NCBI RefSeq assembly: GCF_018881965.1
Contig: NZ_JACVPI010000001.1
Coordinates: 440,018 to 504,017 of the forward strand
Length of the DNA: 64,000 nt
Source of the DNA: Polynucleobacter sp. JS-Polo-80-F4
GTDB taxonomy: Bacteria; Pseudomonadota; Gammaproteobacteria; Burkholderiales; Burkholderiaceae
Reading direction: 5' to 3'
A model generated the notes under the pieces. It was not told where the DNA came from. It did no database searches and was given only the letters and a program-made list of their open reading frames with translations. Of this stretch, positions 16,652 to 25,390 are shown piece by piece. Numbering within the stretch: position 1 is the first letter of the stretch; each line of letters opens with the position of its first letter. A program made the position numbers and the translations under genes.

Positions 16652-17680
16652 CTAGGCGGTATCGCGCTCAATGATGGAGAAGCCAACATTGACTATTGGG
16701 TCTGCAATCGTTTTACCCTCGGCTCTATCCATGAGGTATTGAGCAGCAATCTCACCAATCTTTCCGCCGTTAATACGAACGGTAGACAAAGCAGGTAGCA
16801 TATCCGCCACAAAGGGCACATCTCCAAAGCCCATTAATGCAATTTGGTTTGGCACATTAATCTTTTGCGCCCTAGATTCTGTTAACGCACCTAATGCCAA
16901 TAAGTCAGAACTGCAAAACACCGCATCAGACTTAGGTGCTTTACTTAAGATCTCAGCCATGGCCTGGCGTCCACTACGAATGGAGCGCTCAGAACCAACG
17001 TTAACGATAAAAGGCTTAGGCAATCCAGCTTCAATTGCGGCAGCAATAAATGCAACCGTCCTGCGATCCGCCCTTTCATCGCCAGCTCGTATTACAGCAA
17101 GCTGTTTTCTACCCTTTTCAATAAAGTACTTAGCGACCGCTAAGCCAATATCTGAATGGGAGAAGCCGATTAGCATGTCGATTGGAGTAGGTGTTAAATC
17201 CCAAGTTTCTACTACCGGTATTCCAGCAGCCATTAAGCGCGTACGCCCTTTGCCTGGCTGCATAACACCCGTTAAAAATATACCATCTGGACGCCGACCT
17301 ATAACTGAATCCAATAGAAGCTCTTCGCGATCTGCCGAGTATGCGGATTGTCCCAGCATCAATTGATAGCCGGCATCAAATAAAGTGTTATTTAAGGCCT
17401 CAATCGTTTCGTTGAATACCGAAATTACCGTACTTGGAACTACAGCGGCAATGAGCTTACTCCTAGAGGAGGCTAAGCCACCTGCCATGCGATTGGGAAC
17501 ATAACCAGTGCGTGCTACAGCATCCTCTACCTTTTTTAGTAACTCAGGAGAGACCTGCTCGGGCTTATTGATTGCTCTAGATGCAGTGATGGGTGAAACC
17601 CCCGCCAAACGCGCCACATCATGCAACGTAATTGCACCGCTACCGCGGCGGCTTCGCTTATTAGATTCAATATCACTCAT
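16652..17680 (-). CDS. LacI-family transcriptional regulator of the sugar-diacid genes
   Basis: A 342-residue regulator. The N-terminal helix-turn-helix and hinge read ITLHDVARLAGVSPITASRAIN followed by KVEDAVARTGYVPNRMA (about 17-65), the LacI/GalR signature. The periplasmic-binding-protein-like effector domain (about 75-340) includes AVVPSTVISVFNETIEAL and FCSSDLLALGALTE. It is divergent from garD (91 bp between starts) and upstream of the kdgD operon on the same strand. The matching palindromes at both promoters make it the likely local repressor, including of itself, with a pathway intermediate or diacid as inducer; the effector is inferred, not seen. Confidence 0.92.
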   Translation of the reverse strand: MSDIESNKRSRRGSGAITLHDVARLAGVSPITASRAINKPEQVSPELLKKVEDAVARTGYVPNRMAGGLASSRSKLIAAVVPSTVISVFNETIEALNNTLFDAGYQLMLGQSAYSADREELLLDSVIGRRPDGIFLTGVMQPGKGRTRLMAAGIPVVETWDLTPTPIDMLIGFSHSDIGLAVAKYFIEKGRKQLAVIRAGDERADRRTVAFIAAAIEAGLPKPFIVNVGSERSIRSGRQAMAEILSKAPKSDAVFCSSDLLALGALTESRAQKINVPNQIALMGFGDVPFVADMLPALSTVRINGGKIGEIAAQYLMDRAEGKTIADPIVNVGFSIIERDTA

Positions 17681-17701
17681 AAAGGTACTTGCATCTCGAA
17701 T

Positions 17702-17729
17702 TTGATAGCGCTATCATTTCTGTCATAAT
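17702..17729 (+). promoter_or_regulatory. garD promoter with overlapping LacI-type operator
   Basis: TTGATA (17702-17707), a 16-bp spacer and CATAAT (17724-17729) form a good sigma-70 promoter reading into garD. A perfect 14-bp palindrome, TGATAGCGCTATCA (17703-17716), covers the -35 and spacer and shares the TAGCGCTA core with the operator upstream of kdgD. It lies between the divergent regulator and garD, so binding could repress both. Confidence 0.75.
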
Positions 17730-17771
17730 CTCACAAAATTACATTTGACGCCAATTTCTTAGGACTTAGTG

Positions 17772-19322
17772 ATGATACCGCTGACAATCAGCATGAACGA
17801 GCGCGATAACGTGGCAATTGTTGCCAATGATGGTGGTTTAGCTGCAGGAACCACTCTGTCATCCGGCCTTACCTTAAAAGAGCATGTTCCCCAGGGTCAC
17901 AAGGTGGCTTTAGTGGATTTAGGAATTAATGCCCCTGTCATTCGCTACGGCATTCCGATTGGATATGCTGCTCAAGCCATCCCTGCTGGAAGTTGGGTCA
18001 GCGAGATGCTTTTGAAAATGCCCGATGCGCGTGAACTGGATAACTTACCTATCGCAACTGTTAAGCCTGCGCCTCAAGCGCCGCTAGAAGGTTATACCTT
18101 TGAAGGCTATCGAAACGCAGACGGATCGGTTGGTACAAGAAACATTTTGGCAATCACTACTACCGTTCAATGTGTGTCGGGCGTAGTTGATTACGCAGTT
18201 CAGCGAATTAAGGCAGAACTACTTCCAAAATATCCTAATGTGGATGATGTAGTCGGCATTGAACATACTTACGGTTGTGGTGTGGCAATTGATGCAGAGG
18301 GGGCTGATATTCCGATTCGCACTTTACGTAATATCAGCCTTAATCCTAACTTTGGTGGTGAAGTCATGGTGGTGAGCTTGGGCTGTGAAAAGCTCCAACC
18401 TAATCGCCTACTTCCTCCAGGCAGCATTCCCATTAAAGATCAGCGCGGCAGCGATGAAGCGCTTGATGTGGTTTGCCTACAAGACGATGAGCATGTTGGC
18501 TTCATGTCTATGATTGACTCCATCATGGATTCTGCGAAAGTGCATTTAGAAAAACTAAATGCGCGCAGGCGTGAGACCGTTCCAGCTAGTGAACTCGTGG
18601 TTGGTGTTCAATGTGGAGGAAGCGATGCCTTCTCAGGCGTAACAGCCAACCCAGCAGTGGGCTTTTGTACTGATCTTTTGGTGCGGGCCGGTGCTAGCGT
18701 GATGTTCTCTGAAGTTACTGAAGTCAGAGATGGCATTGACCAATTGACTTCCAGAGCAACTACACCAGAGGTTGCTCAAGCAATGATTGATGAAATGGCT
18801 TGGTATGACGCATACCTAAAACGAGGTAAGGTAGATAGAAGCGCTAATACAACTCCTGGCAATAAAAAAGGTGGCTTATCGAATATCGTAGAAAAAGCGA
18901 TGGGTTCAATCATTAAATCAGGAACATCTCCGATCTCTGGCGTGCTTTCTCCTGGCAATAAGCTCAAGCAAAAAGGCTTAATCTTTGCAGCTACTCCAGC
19001 GAGTGATTTCATCTGCGGAACATTGCAGTTAGCAGCCGGAATGAATCTACATGTCTTTACAACCGGACGCGGTACACCCTACGGATTGGCTGCAGTTCCC
19101 GTAATCAAAGTGGCCACTAGAACTGATCTAGCCCGTCGTTGGAGTGACCTCATGGACATTAATGCAGGAAAAATTGCTGATGGCACTGCAACTATTGAAG
19201 ATATTGGTTGGGAGATGTTCCACTTGATGCTAGAAGTCGCTAGCGGCCGCAAAAAAACCTTTGCAGAGCAATGGAAGTTGCACAACGCCATTTCCTTATT
19301 TAACCCTGCCCCAGTCACCTAA
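17772..19322 (+). CDS. garD: Galactarate dehydratase
   Basis: UxaA/GarD-family dehydratase, 516 aa, converting meso-galactarate to 5-dehydro-4-deoxy-D-glucarate, the same intermediate made by GudD. An N-terminal SAF-type domain (about 1-100, [14 protein letters not shown]) is joined to the large catalytic domain (about 110-516) with [41 protein letters not shown] and a late [12 protein letters not shown]; the conserved Cys and His residues fit an iron-binding site. The ATG at 17772 has AGGA 7 nt upstream; an adjacent GTG one codon earlier is less well placed. It is divergent from the regulator and starts the only rightward unit of the island. Confidence 0.93.
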   Translation: MIPLTISMNERDNVAIVANDGGLAAGTTLSSGLTLKEHVPQGHKVALVDLGINAPVIRYGIPIGYAAQAIPAGSWVSEMLLKMPDARELDNLPIATVKPAPQAPLEGYTFEGYRNADGSVGTRNILAITTTVQCVSGVVDYAVQRIKAELLPKYPNVDDVVGIEHTYGCGVAIDAEGADIPIRTLRNISLNPNFGGEVMVVSLGCEKLQPNRLLPPGSIPIKDQRGSDEALDVVCLQDDEHVGFMSMIDSIMDSAKVHLEKLNARRRETVPASELVVGVQCGGSDAFSGVTANPAVGFCTDLLVRAGASVMFSEVTEVRDGIDQLTSRATTPEVAQAMIDEMAWYDAYLKRGKVDRSANTTPGNKKGGLSNIVEKAMGSIIKSGTSPISGVLSPGNKLKQKGLIFAATPASDFICGTLQLAAGMNLHVFTTGRGTPYGLAAVPVIKVATRTDLARRWSDLMDINAGKIADGTATIEDIGWEMFHLMLEVASGRKKTFAEQWKLHNAISLFNPAPVT

Positions 19323-19329
19323 CTTATTG

Positions 19330-19740
19330 ATGCTACCCACTAAACCTTATTTAACACAGGCGCATGTCCAGAAGATTTTGGATGCCGCAAATCAATACGC
19401 TATTCAAAATAGGCATGTTGTCGCAATCGCTGTATGTGATGATGGAGGTCATCTTCTTGGACTAATTAGACGGGATGGATGCCAGCCCGTATCCTCATAT
19501 TTTGCTCAAGAAAAAGCACGTACTGCTGCTATGGGTAAGCGAGAGACTAAAGCCTATGAAGACATGATTAATAAAGGACGGCATGCCTTCTTATCCGCGC
19601 CTCATATAACCATGATGCTAGAGGGCGGGGTCAATATCGTAGTGGATGGACATACAATTGGCGCTGTTGGTGTTTCTGGCGTAAAGAATGGAGAAGACGG
19701 AAATACTGCAAGAGCAGGAATTGCCGCAATATTAAATTAA
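19330..19740 (+). CDS. GlcG/HbpS-like (DUF336) protein
   Basis: Small single-domain protein, 136 aa, of the GlcG/HbpS family: LTQAHVQKILDAANQYA, IAVCDDGGHLLGLIRRDG, KARTAAMGKRET and the late GAVGVSG followed by GEDGNTARAGI. The ATG at 19330, 7 bp after garD's stop, is chosen; the frame continues upstream inside garD but those codons are not homologous in character. Family members bind haem or cobalamin-like ligands or accompany catabolic operons (glcG in glycolate use), with function mostly unproven. Co-transcription with garD suggests a role tied to diacid metabolism, perhaps protecting an iron enzyme; this is speculation. Confidence 0.85.
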   Translation: MLPTKPYLTQAHVQKILDAANQYAIQNRHVVAIAVCDDGGHLLGLIRRDGCQPVSSYFAQEKARTAAMGKRETKAYEDMINKGRHAFLSAPHITMMLEGGVNIVVDGHTIGAVGVSGVKNGEDGNTARAGIAAILN

Positions 19741-19830
19741 TAAGTAGTTCATTGCTCCACTGGCAGACCCCATATCCAAAACCACCGCTAGAGAAAATGT
19801 GCAGTAATTGCCTACACACTTAGTGGCATA

Positions 19831-19868
19831 AAAAGAAAAACGACTTAGGAATTTCTTCCTAAGTCGTT
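19831..19868 (-). terminator. Intrinsic terminator after rpoD-tRNA
   Basis: A perfect 13-bp stem (AACGACTTAGGAA with TTCCTAAGTCGTT, 19839-19868) with a 4-nt loop is followed on the minus strand by a T-rich run (TTTTTCTTTTT). It lies 8 bp beyond the tRNA 3' end and is probably the terminator for both rpoD and the tRNA. Confidence 0.88.
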
Positions 19869-19921
19869 GATATTACTGGTGGGCCCACCAGGACTTGAAC
19901 CTGGGACCAAAGGATTATGAG
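19832..19921. repeat. Right copy of the 90-bp direct repeat (tRNA-proximal attachment site)
   Basis: Pairs with 6616-6705 (88 of 90 identical). Its right boundary, 19921, is the first base of the tRNA anticodon loop; its left boundary lies in the T-tract beyond the terminator hairpin. Confidence 0.9.
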
Positions 19922-19953
19922 TCCTCTGCTCTAACCAACTGAGCTATGGGCCC
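19877..19953 (-). tRNA. tRNA with CAU anticodon, probably tRNA-Ile2 (lysidine type)
   Basis: A 77-nt cloverleaf with encoded CCA: acceptor stem GGGCCCA/TGGGCCC, D-stem GCTC/GAGC, anticodon stem GAGGA/TCCTT with loop CTCATAA, T-stem CCAGG/CCTGG with loop TTCAAGT. The anticodon is CAT. The GGGCCC acceptor end and TTCAAGT T-loop resemble isoleucine tRNAs whose C34 is changed to lysidine, rather than elongator tRNA-Met (GGCTACG in E. coli), but automated tools may call it Met. It begins 12 bp after the rpoD stop on the same strand, so it is probably processed from an rpoD transcript. Confidence 0.9.
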
Positions 19954-19965
19954 GTTAGTCTTGGA

Positions 19966-22557
19966 TCAATCTTCCTCGAGGAAGGTCTTGAGTTTGTCGC
20001 TACGGCTTGGATGACGCATCTTGCGCAGAGCTTTAGCTTCAATCTGACGAATACGCTCACGAGTAACGTCAAACTGTTTACCTACTTCTTCGAGAGTGTG
20101 ATCAGTGCTCATCTCAACACCGAAGCGCATACGCAATACTTTTGCCTCACGCGGTGTCAATGAATCGAGAACGTCTTTCACTACATCGCGCATAGAGTCA
20201 TGCAACGCAGCTTCTGCTGGAGCTAATGTATTTCCATCCTCAATAAAGTCACCCAAATGAGAATCTTCGTCGTCACCAATTGGTGTCTCCATGGAGATAG
20301 GCTCTTTAGCGATCTTCATGATCTTACGAATCTTATCCTCAGGAATCTCCATCTTCAGCGCCAAAGTTGCAGCATCTGGCTCATGACCAGTTTCTTGCAA
20401 AATCTGACGGCTGATACGGTTCATCTTGTTGATTGTCTCAATCATGTGAACGGGGATACGGATCGTACGTGCCTGGTCAGCGATAGAGCGAGTGATCGCC
20501 TGACGAATCCACCATGTTGCATAGGTAGAGAACTTATAGCCACGACGGTATTCAAACTTATCTACCGCTTTCATCAAACCGATATTGCCCTCTTGAATCA
20601 AGTCCAAGAACTGCAAGCCACGGTTGGTGTATTTCTTAGCAATCGAGATTACCAAACGTAAGTTGGCGACTGTCATCTCACGTTTCGCTTCACGGGCACG
20701 CTTCTCACCAGCGATCATCTGCTTGTTTACTTCTTTTAACTCTGGAAGTGGAATAACAACATTCTTCTGAATATCGATCAACTTCTGTTGCAATTCTTGA
20801 ATAGCTGGCACGTTACGTTGCAAGAGCGCGCTGTAAGGCTTGTTCTCTTTAAGCAACTTTTCAGTCCAAGTTAAATTCATAGACATCTTAGGGAAGTCTT
20901 TTAATACTTCACCACGATTGACGCCTACTTTATCTACCAACAAGCTCACAATGCCACGCTCGAGTTTCCAAACTTGATCCACTTGTGAGCGCATGGTGTC
21001 GCATAATTTCTCAACACTCTTCGCTGTTAAGCGGAAGCCAAGTAATTCAGCACGAATCGCATCTTGCGCTTTAACGTACGCAGGGCAGTTGTAGCCATCT
21101 TTATCGAAGGCACGACGCATCTTGTCGGCTTGTGTGCGAACGATCGCAAACTTCTCTAAAGAAATCTGCTTTAACTCTTCTAATTGCTTAGCATTCGCCG
21201 TTGCAGCACCACCGCCGCCACCGCCGCCCTCGTCTTCGCCACCCTCTTCATCGCCTTCTTCGGCATCTGGGTCAATCTCTGGCTCTTCAGGTCCAAGCTT
21301 AATATCTTCTGCATTAGGATCAACCAAGCCATCGACAAACTGGTCAATCTCCATCTCACCACTTGTGATCTTATCTACGTTACTCAGAATTTCAGCAATC
21401 GTCACTGGGCAAGCAGCCAAGGCCATAACCATGTCTTTGAGGCCAGCTTCAATCTTCTTGGCAATAACAATCTCGCCTTCGCGAGTCAATAAATCTACAG
21501 TACCCATCTCACGCATATACATACGTACTGGATCAGTTGTGCGTCCGAACTCTGAATCAACTGTAGATAAAGCAGCTTCCGCCTTTTCTTCAGCCTCTTC
21601 TTCGGAAGCAGCAGCTTCTGTGTTGTCAGACAGAATGAGAGTTTCAGCATCGGGGGCTTGTTCGTAAACAGTAATGCCAATGTCATTGAGCAAGCTGATC
21701 AAAGTCTCTAATGCATCCGCATCAGATAACTCGTCAGACATCACGTCATTCATCTCGCCATGGGTTAAGTAACCCTTGGACATACCCATCTTGATCAATG
21801 TCTTCAAGCGCGCACGACGTAATTCTTGTTGCTCTTCAGTGCCTAACTGCTGTGCTGCAAATTCTTTTAAGAGCGCCTTCTCTTTAGCCTTACGTTCACG
21901 GGCTTTTTGGCGATCAGTCAAAACTGGCTCAGCATTTTCTGCAGGAGCATCCGCTTTTGCCTTACGGCCGCGCTTCTTTTCTTCTTCAATTACTGGAACT
22001 TCAACTTCAGCAACTTTGGCTTTTTTACCCTTAGTCTCTTTTGTTTCTTTTATTTCTTTAACTTCCTTCGCCGCTTTAACTGGTTCAGCCTTAGGCGCAG
22101 GCGCAGCCTTACCTTTTTTTACTGACTCAACTTTGACTTCTGCTTTTGCAACTTTTGCGGGGGCTTTAGCAATTGGCTTTGCTGGTACTTTTGCTAATAC
22201 CTTTGCCGCTGGCTTTGCAACCGCTTTTGTTGGTTTTGCTGGAGCTTTAGCTACCGCCTTAGGGGCCGGCTTTGCAGCAGCCTTTACTGGCTTAGCTGGA
22301 GTTTTAGCTTTAGCGACTGGTTTTGCTGGTGCCTTTGCTTTAGCAACTGGCTTTGCAGCAGCCTTTACTGGCTTAGCTGGCGTTTTAGCTTTTGGAGCTG
22401 GCTTAGCAGGAGTCTTCGCTTTAGCAACTGGCTTTGCAGCAGCTTTTACTGGTTTAGCGGGAGTTTTTGCTTTGGCTGCCGGCTTTGCAGCAGCTTTTGC
22501 TGGTTTGGCTGGAGTTTTAGCTTTTGGAGCTGGTTTTTTGGTCTTGGTATTTGGCAT
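19966..22557 (-). CDS. rpoD: RNA polymerase primary sigma factor (sigma-70) with Ala/Lys/Pro repeat extension
   Basis: Housekeeping sigma factor, 863 aa, much longer than E. coli's 613. Residues 1 to about 150 are a low-complexity extension of repeated [13 protein letters not shown]-type units resembling histone H1 tails, then a charged Lys/Glu stretch. Region 1.1 follows (about 215-300, [23 protein letters not shown]), region 1.2 ([21 protein letters not shown]), a non-conserved insert with an acidic/poly-Gly run near 430-460, regions 2.1-2.4 ([40 protein letters not shown]), region 3 and region 4.2 ([20 protein letters not shown]). The tRNA starts 12 bp after its stop. Confidence 0.97.
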   Translation of the reverse strand: MPNTKTKKPAPKAKTPAKPAKAAAKPAAKAKTPAKPVKAAAKPVAKAKTPAKPAPKAKTPAKPVKAAAKPVAKAKAPAKPVAKAKTPAKPVKAAAKPAPKAVAKAPAKPTKAVAKPAAKVLAKVPAKPIAKAPAKVAKAEVKVESVKKGKAAPAPKAEPVKAAKEVKEIKETKETKGKKAKVAEVEVPVIEEEKKRGRKAKADAPAENAEPVLTDRQKARERKAKEKALLKEFAAQQLGTEEQQELRRARLKTLIKMGMSKGYLTHGEMNDVMSDELSDADALETLISLLNDIGITVYEQAPDAETLILSDNTEAAASEEEAEEKAEAALSTVDSEFGRTTDPVRMYMREMGTVDLLTREGEIVIAKKIEAGLKDMVMALAACPVTIAEILSNVDKITSGEMEIDQFVDGLVDPNAEDIKLGPEEPEIDPDAEEGDEEGGEDEGGGGGGGAATANAKQLEELKQISLEKFAIVRTQADKMRRAFDKDGYNCPAYVKAQDAIRAELLGFRLTAKSVEKLCDTMRSQVDQVWKLERGIVSLLVDKVGVNRGEVLKDFPKMSMNLTWTEKLLKENKPYSALLQRNVPAIQELQQKLIDIQKNVVIPLPELKEVNKQMIAGEKRAREAKREMTVANLRLVISIAKKYTNRGLQFLDLIQEGNIGLMKAVDKFEYRRGYKFSTYATWWIRQAITRSIADQARTIRIPVHMIETINKMNRISRQILQETGHEPDAATLALKMEIPEDKIRKIMKIAKEPISMETPIGDDEDSHLGDFIEDGNTLAPAEAALHDSMRDVVKDVLDSLTPREAKVLRMRFGVEMSTDHTLEEVGKQFDVTRERIRQIEAKALRKMRHPSRSDKLKTFLEED
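22093..22545 (-). repeat. In-frame Ala/Lys/Pro repeat encoding the RpoD N-terminal tail
   Basis: Imperfect repeats of roughly 30-60 bp encode units such as [17 protein letters not shown]. Lys/Ala/Pro-rich units recur over about 150 codons, with synonymous differences between copies. The repetition invites length variation by slippage. It is coding, not a CRISPR array: there are no unique spacers. Confidence 0.85.
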
Positions 22558-22791
22558 TTATTAGCGCTTACTCACATTACTGTTATTGATATCGACTGAT
22601 GAAACACAGCCCCGTAGTAACTCACTTACTCACTTACCCCAAATTTCATCAAAATAAAGCGCAAGTGGCTGAATTAAATCGGTTTTTTCTTGGGAACAGA
22701 GGATTATAGTCGATTGCGACTTTTTTTACCCCGTACTACCTAAAAATATGGGGTAATTTCAGAGGATTTCTAGGGGTGTTTAAGGAAATTC
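22558..22791. other. rpoD-dnaG intergenic region with candidate rpoD promoter
   Basis: Both flanking genes read leftward. On the minus strand TATAAT (22703-22708), about 146 bp before the rpoD start, is a good -10, but no clear -35 lies 16-18 bp upstream. A 7-bp inverted repeat, TTACCCC (22726-22732) with GGGGTAA (22750-22756), lies just upstream of it. No Rho-independent terminator for dnaG is evident, so readthrough from dnaG into rpoD is possible. Confidence 0.4.
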
Positions 22792-24768
22792 TTAGGAGAA
22801 TTTCAGCTTTTCGCCCAATTCTCGATAACGGGCTTTATCTTGGTCTGAAGCGGTGCTTCCGGCGATCTTTTGGGCAATTTCAGTCATTTCTTGCTTGAGA
22901 TGGGTTAATTCCAGCTTTTTAAATGCCCCATCAAGATCAGCAGCCGCGCCATCTAGATCTAAGTCAGAACCCATCACCCGATTTCGCAGAACTTCATACA
23001 AAGGCGCCAACTCGCTGCGAGAGAGTTGATCTTGAAACATCGCAAATGCACCCGCACCTGCAATCGCTGGTTTATTGCCTTCACCAGGAATCAATTCAAC
23101 CAAATCACACTGCGATAAAAGATCTTTCATCAAAGCGTGAGCTTTTTCAGATCTTTGCTCAGCTGCTTTTAGTGCAAGTCCGCGCTTATTAACATCCAAT
23201 GCTTTTCCTAAATGCGGAAACTGAATAATGACGCGCAGCATTTGCTCCGCCAAATCGGTTGGTGCTTTAGGTGGCTCGATATTTTGAGTGGCAACCCGTT
23301 TTGCAGATCCTTTGGATGCCTGCCAAGGTGCGCCTTGACGATTTCCATTATTGGAAAAATTATTTTGGCTATTTGGGCTGCCTTGATTGCCTTGTCCACC
23401 TTGATAGCGTGCTTGCGCTGGCTGATAAGCGGCTTGACGAACGGGTGCAGGCGCTACTGTTAGACCGCAAAATGCCTCCAGTTCGGCTGGAGTGGTATTG
23501 GTACGAATCGCTAACTCACGCAAGATTTGCGTACGTAGCGCAATCGGCGGCATCGACAGCAAGAGTGGCTTAGCCGCATGATGTGTATGGGCTCTACCTT
23601 CCGGGGTAGTTTGCTCATGGTCTTCACTAACAACTTTAAAGAAGAAGCTAGAGATCGACATTGCCTCTTTAATCACCTTCTCAAAAGCAGGCGCACCATA
23701 GGCGCGAACATAACTATCGGGGTCATGTTCTGTTGGTAAAAATAAGAAACGAATTTCTTTATCGTCCGACATCAAAGGTAAGCAAGCCTCTAGTGCGCGC
23801 TGTGCCGCACGTTGACCAGCAGAATCACCATCAAATGAGAACACCACTTTGTCAGTTTGACGCAATAACATGCGCACATGGTTTGCAGTACAAGCTGTAC
23901 CCAATGTTGCAACCGCGTTCGGAAATCCTAATTGCGCCAAGGCAACAACGTCCATGTAACCCTCGCAGACGAGAACATATTCTTGCGCGCGAATCGCTTG
24001 TCTTGCTTCAAATAAACCATAAAGCGTATTGCCTTTGGAAAACAATGGCGTCTCTGGAGAATTTAAATACTTTGGCTCACCTTGATCCAAGATCCGCCCA
24101 CCAAAACCAATTGTTTGACCCTTGGGATTGCGAATCGGAAACATGATGCGATCACGGAAACGATCGTAGCGCTTGATTGGCACTCCTTCAGACTGCTCAC
24201 CTTGAATCAGTAAACCACCTTCCACCAAGGTCTTTGCGATTTCATCATTCACGTAGGTGCCAAACACCGCTTCTAGGCCCTGCCAACCATCAGGCGCATA
24301 ACCCAAGGCATAACGCTTGGCAATTTCACCAGTAAGACCACGGCCTTTTAAATACTCTACCGCTCTTGTGTTGCCTTTGAGTTGCTGGCGATACCAATCT
24401 GCAGCCGAACTCATGACCTCACTCAAAGCCATCGCTTGCTGCTGCCTTGCTACATCATTTGCAGTGCGCTCTTCACGGGGCACATCTAATCCTGCAGAGC
24501 GCGCCAAGTCTTCAATCGCATCCACATAACCTAAGCCAGAGTATTCCATTAAGAAACTAATAGCAGAGCCATGCGCACCACAACCAAAGCAGTGATAAAA
24601 CTGTTTAGTAGGTGACACCGAAAATGAAGGGGACTTCTCTGAATGGAAGGGGCACAAACCCTGAAAGTTCGCGCCCGCTTTTTTTAACTTAACGTGCTGC
24701 CCAACCACATCAACGATATCAACCCGATTTAAAAGATCGGCAATGAAGGATTGTGGAATGAGTGCCAT
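22792..24768 (-). CDS. dnaG: DNA primase
   Basis: Primase that lays RNA primers for replication, 658 aa. Residues 1-100 hold the CHCC zinc-binding domain (CPFH at about 40, CFGCG at about 61). The TOPRIM core follows (about 255-345, with EGYMDVVALAQLG and FSFDGDSAGQRAA). A Gln/Asn/Gly-rich linker near residues 450-490 separates it from the C-terminal helicase-binding domain (about 510-658). The rpoD-dnaG-yqeY-rpsU order, on one strand, is the classical macromolecular-synthesis arrangement with rpsU farthest upstream. Length and motifs are normal. Confidence 0.97.
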   Translation of the reverse strand: MALIPQSFIADLLNRVDIVDVVGQHVKLKKAGANFQGLCPFHSEKSPSFSVSPTKQFYHCFGCGAHGSAISFLMEYSGLGYVDAIEDLARSAGLDVPREERTANDVARQQQAMALSEVMSSAADWYRQQLKGNTRAVEYLKGRGLTGEIAKRYALGYAPDGWQGLEAVFGTYVNDEIAKTLVEGGLLIQGEQSEGVPIKRYDRFRDRIMFPIRNPKGQTIGFGGRILDQGEPKYLNSPETPLFSKGNTLYGLFEARQAIRAQEYVLVCEGYMDVVALAQLGFPNAVATLGTACTANHVRMLLRQTDKVVFSFDGDSAGQRAAQRALEACLPLMSDDKEIRFLFLPTEHDPDSYVRAYGAPAFEKVIKEAMSISSFFFKVVSEDHEQTTPEGRAHTHHAAKPLLLSMPPIALRTQILRELAIRTNTTPAELEAFCGLTVAPAPVRQAAYQPAQARYQGGQGNQGSPNSQNNFSNNGNRQGAPWQASKGSAKRVATQNIEPPKAPTDLAEQMLRVIIQFPHLGKALDVNKRGLALKAAEQRSEKAHALMKDLLSQCDLVELIPGEGNKPAIAGAGAFAMFQDQLSRSELAPLYEVLRNRVMGSDLDLDGAAADLDGAFKKLELTHLKQEMTEIAQKIAGSTASDQDKARYRELGEKLKFS

Positions 24769-24817
24769 GTGGCCAGTATGAAAGGATTTTTCTTTCTTGG
24801 ATAGCTACTGTACTGAC

Positions 24818-25264
24818 TTACTTCGCCAACGCAGCTTTTACCAAGCCAGAAACTTTACCCATATCTGCCTTGCCAGCCAGCTGACCTTTTAGTACGCCAA
24901 TAACCTTGCCCATATCCTGTGGACCTGCAGCGCCAGTAGACGCAACAGCAGCAGCTACTGCAGCCTCAACTTCAGCGTCGGATAACTGTGCAGGCAAGTA
25001 GGCTTGCAAAATCACCATCTCGGCAGCTTCAATGGCAACTAAATCATCGCGATTGGCTTTTTCAAACTGAGAGATCGAATCTTTACGTTGCTTAATCATT
25101 TTCTCAACTGTAGCAATCACACCAGCATCATCCACCACAATGCGCTCATCTACTTCGCGTTGCTTGATGGCAGCCAACAAAAGACGAATTGTTCCCAGGC
25201 GCTCAACTTCTTTAGCGCGCATAGCGTTTTTCATATCTTCGGTAATTTGATCTTTTAGAGTCAT
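24818..25264 (-). CDS. YqeY/GatB-tail domain protein
   Basis: Protein of 148 aa consisting of the YqeY fold: an N-terminal helical part (LKDQITEDMKNAMRAKEVERLGTIRLLLAAIKQREVDER) and a C-terminal part like the tRNA-binding tail of GatB (MGKVIGVLKGQLAGKADMGKVSGLVKAALA). A role in tRNA-dependent amidation is proposed for the family but unproven for free-standing members. It lies between rpsU and dnaG, its usual place in betaproteobacteria, 49 bp before dnaG. Confidence 0.9.
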   Translation of the reverse strand: MTLKDQITEDMKNAMRAKEVERLGTIRLLLAAIKQREVDERIVVDDAGVIATVEKMIKQRKDSISQFEKANRDDLVAIEAAEMVILQAYLPAQLSDAEVEAAVAAAVASTGAAGPQDMGKVIGVLKGQLAGKADMGKVSGLVKAALAK

Positions 25265-25326
25265 GACTTAATCCTGATGTTGAATATATCTAGCTTTGTA
25301 GCCGTGTTTAGCAATTCAAAAAGCAA

Positions 25327-25357
25327 AAACCCGCTGCGTTTCACCGTCAGCGGGTTT
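25327..25357 (-). terminator. Intrinsic terminator after rpsU
   Basis: A 10-bp perfect stem (AAACCCGCTG/CAGCGGGTTT) with an 11-nt loop is followed on the minus strand by TTGCTTTTT. It lies 33 bp beyond the rpsU stop and may act as an attenuator for yqeY-dnaG-rpoD. Confidence 0.85.
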
Positions 25358-25390
25358 CAAAGCCTCTCGGTGAGGAGAGCTTTTAAATTC

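Larger units (their letters stand above)
6616..19921. mobile_element. Putative tRNA-integrated genomic island carrying glucarate/galactarate catabolism
   Basis: Bounded by a 90-bp direct repeat, 6616-6705 and 19832-19921, with 88 of 90 bases identical by manual alignment. The right copy is the 3' part of an intact tRNA plus its terminator; the left copy is a remnant lacking the 5' half. Within the tRNA the identity begins exactly at the first base of the anticodon loop, a known crossover position for tyrosine integrases. Cargo is one convergent metabolic module with its own regulator. No integrase, transposase or conjugation gene is present, so the element is probably fixed or its integrase has been lost. 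Segmental duplication without an integrase is the alternative. Confidence 0.65.

Noticed and set aside
16592-16798. 68-codon frame antisense to the LacI gene and its 3' flank
   Set aside because: It covers the kdgD operators and the end of a certain gene, with no start signal.
22093-22545. Periodic repeats that could suggest a CRISPR array
   Set aside because: They are imperfect, contiguous and in frame within rpoD, without unique spacers.
21776-22564. Long open frame (262 codons) antisense to the rpoD repeat
   Set aside because: It is the reverse reading of Ala/Lys/Pro codons, giving Phe/Ala/Gly repeats. rpoD on the other strand is certain.
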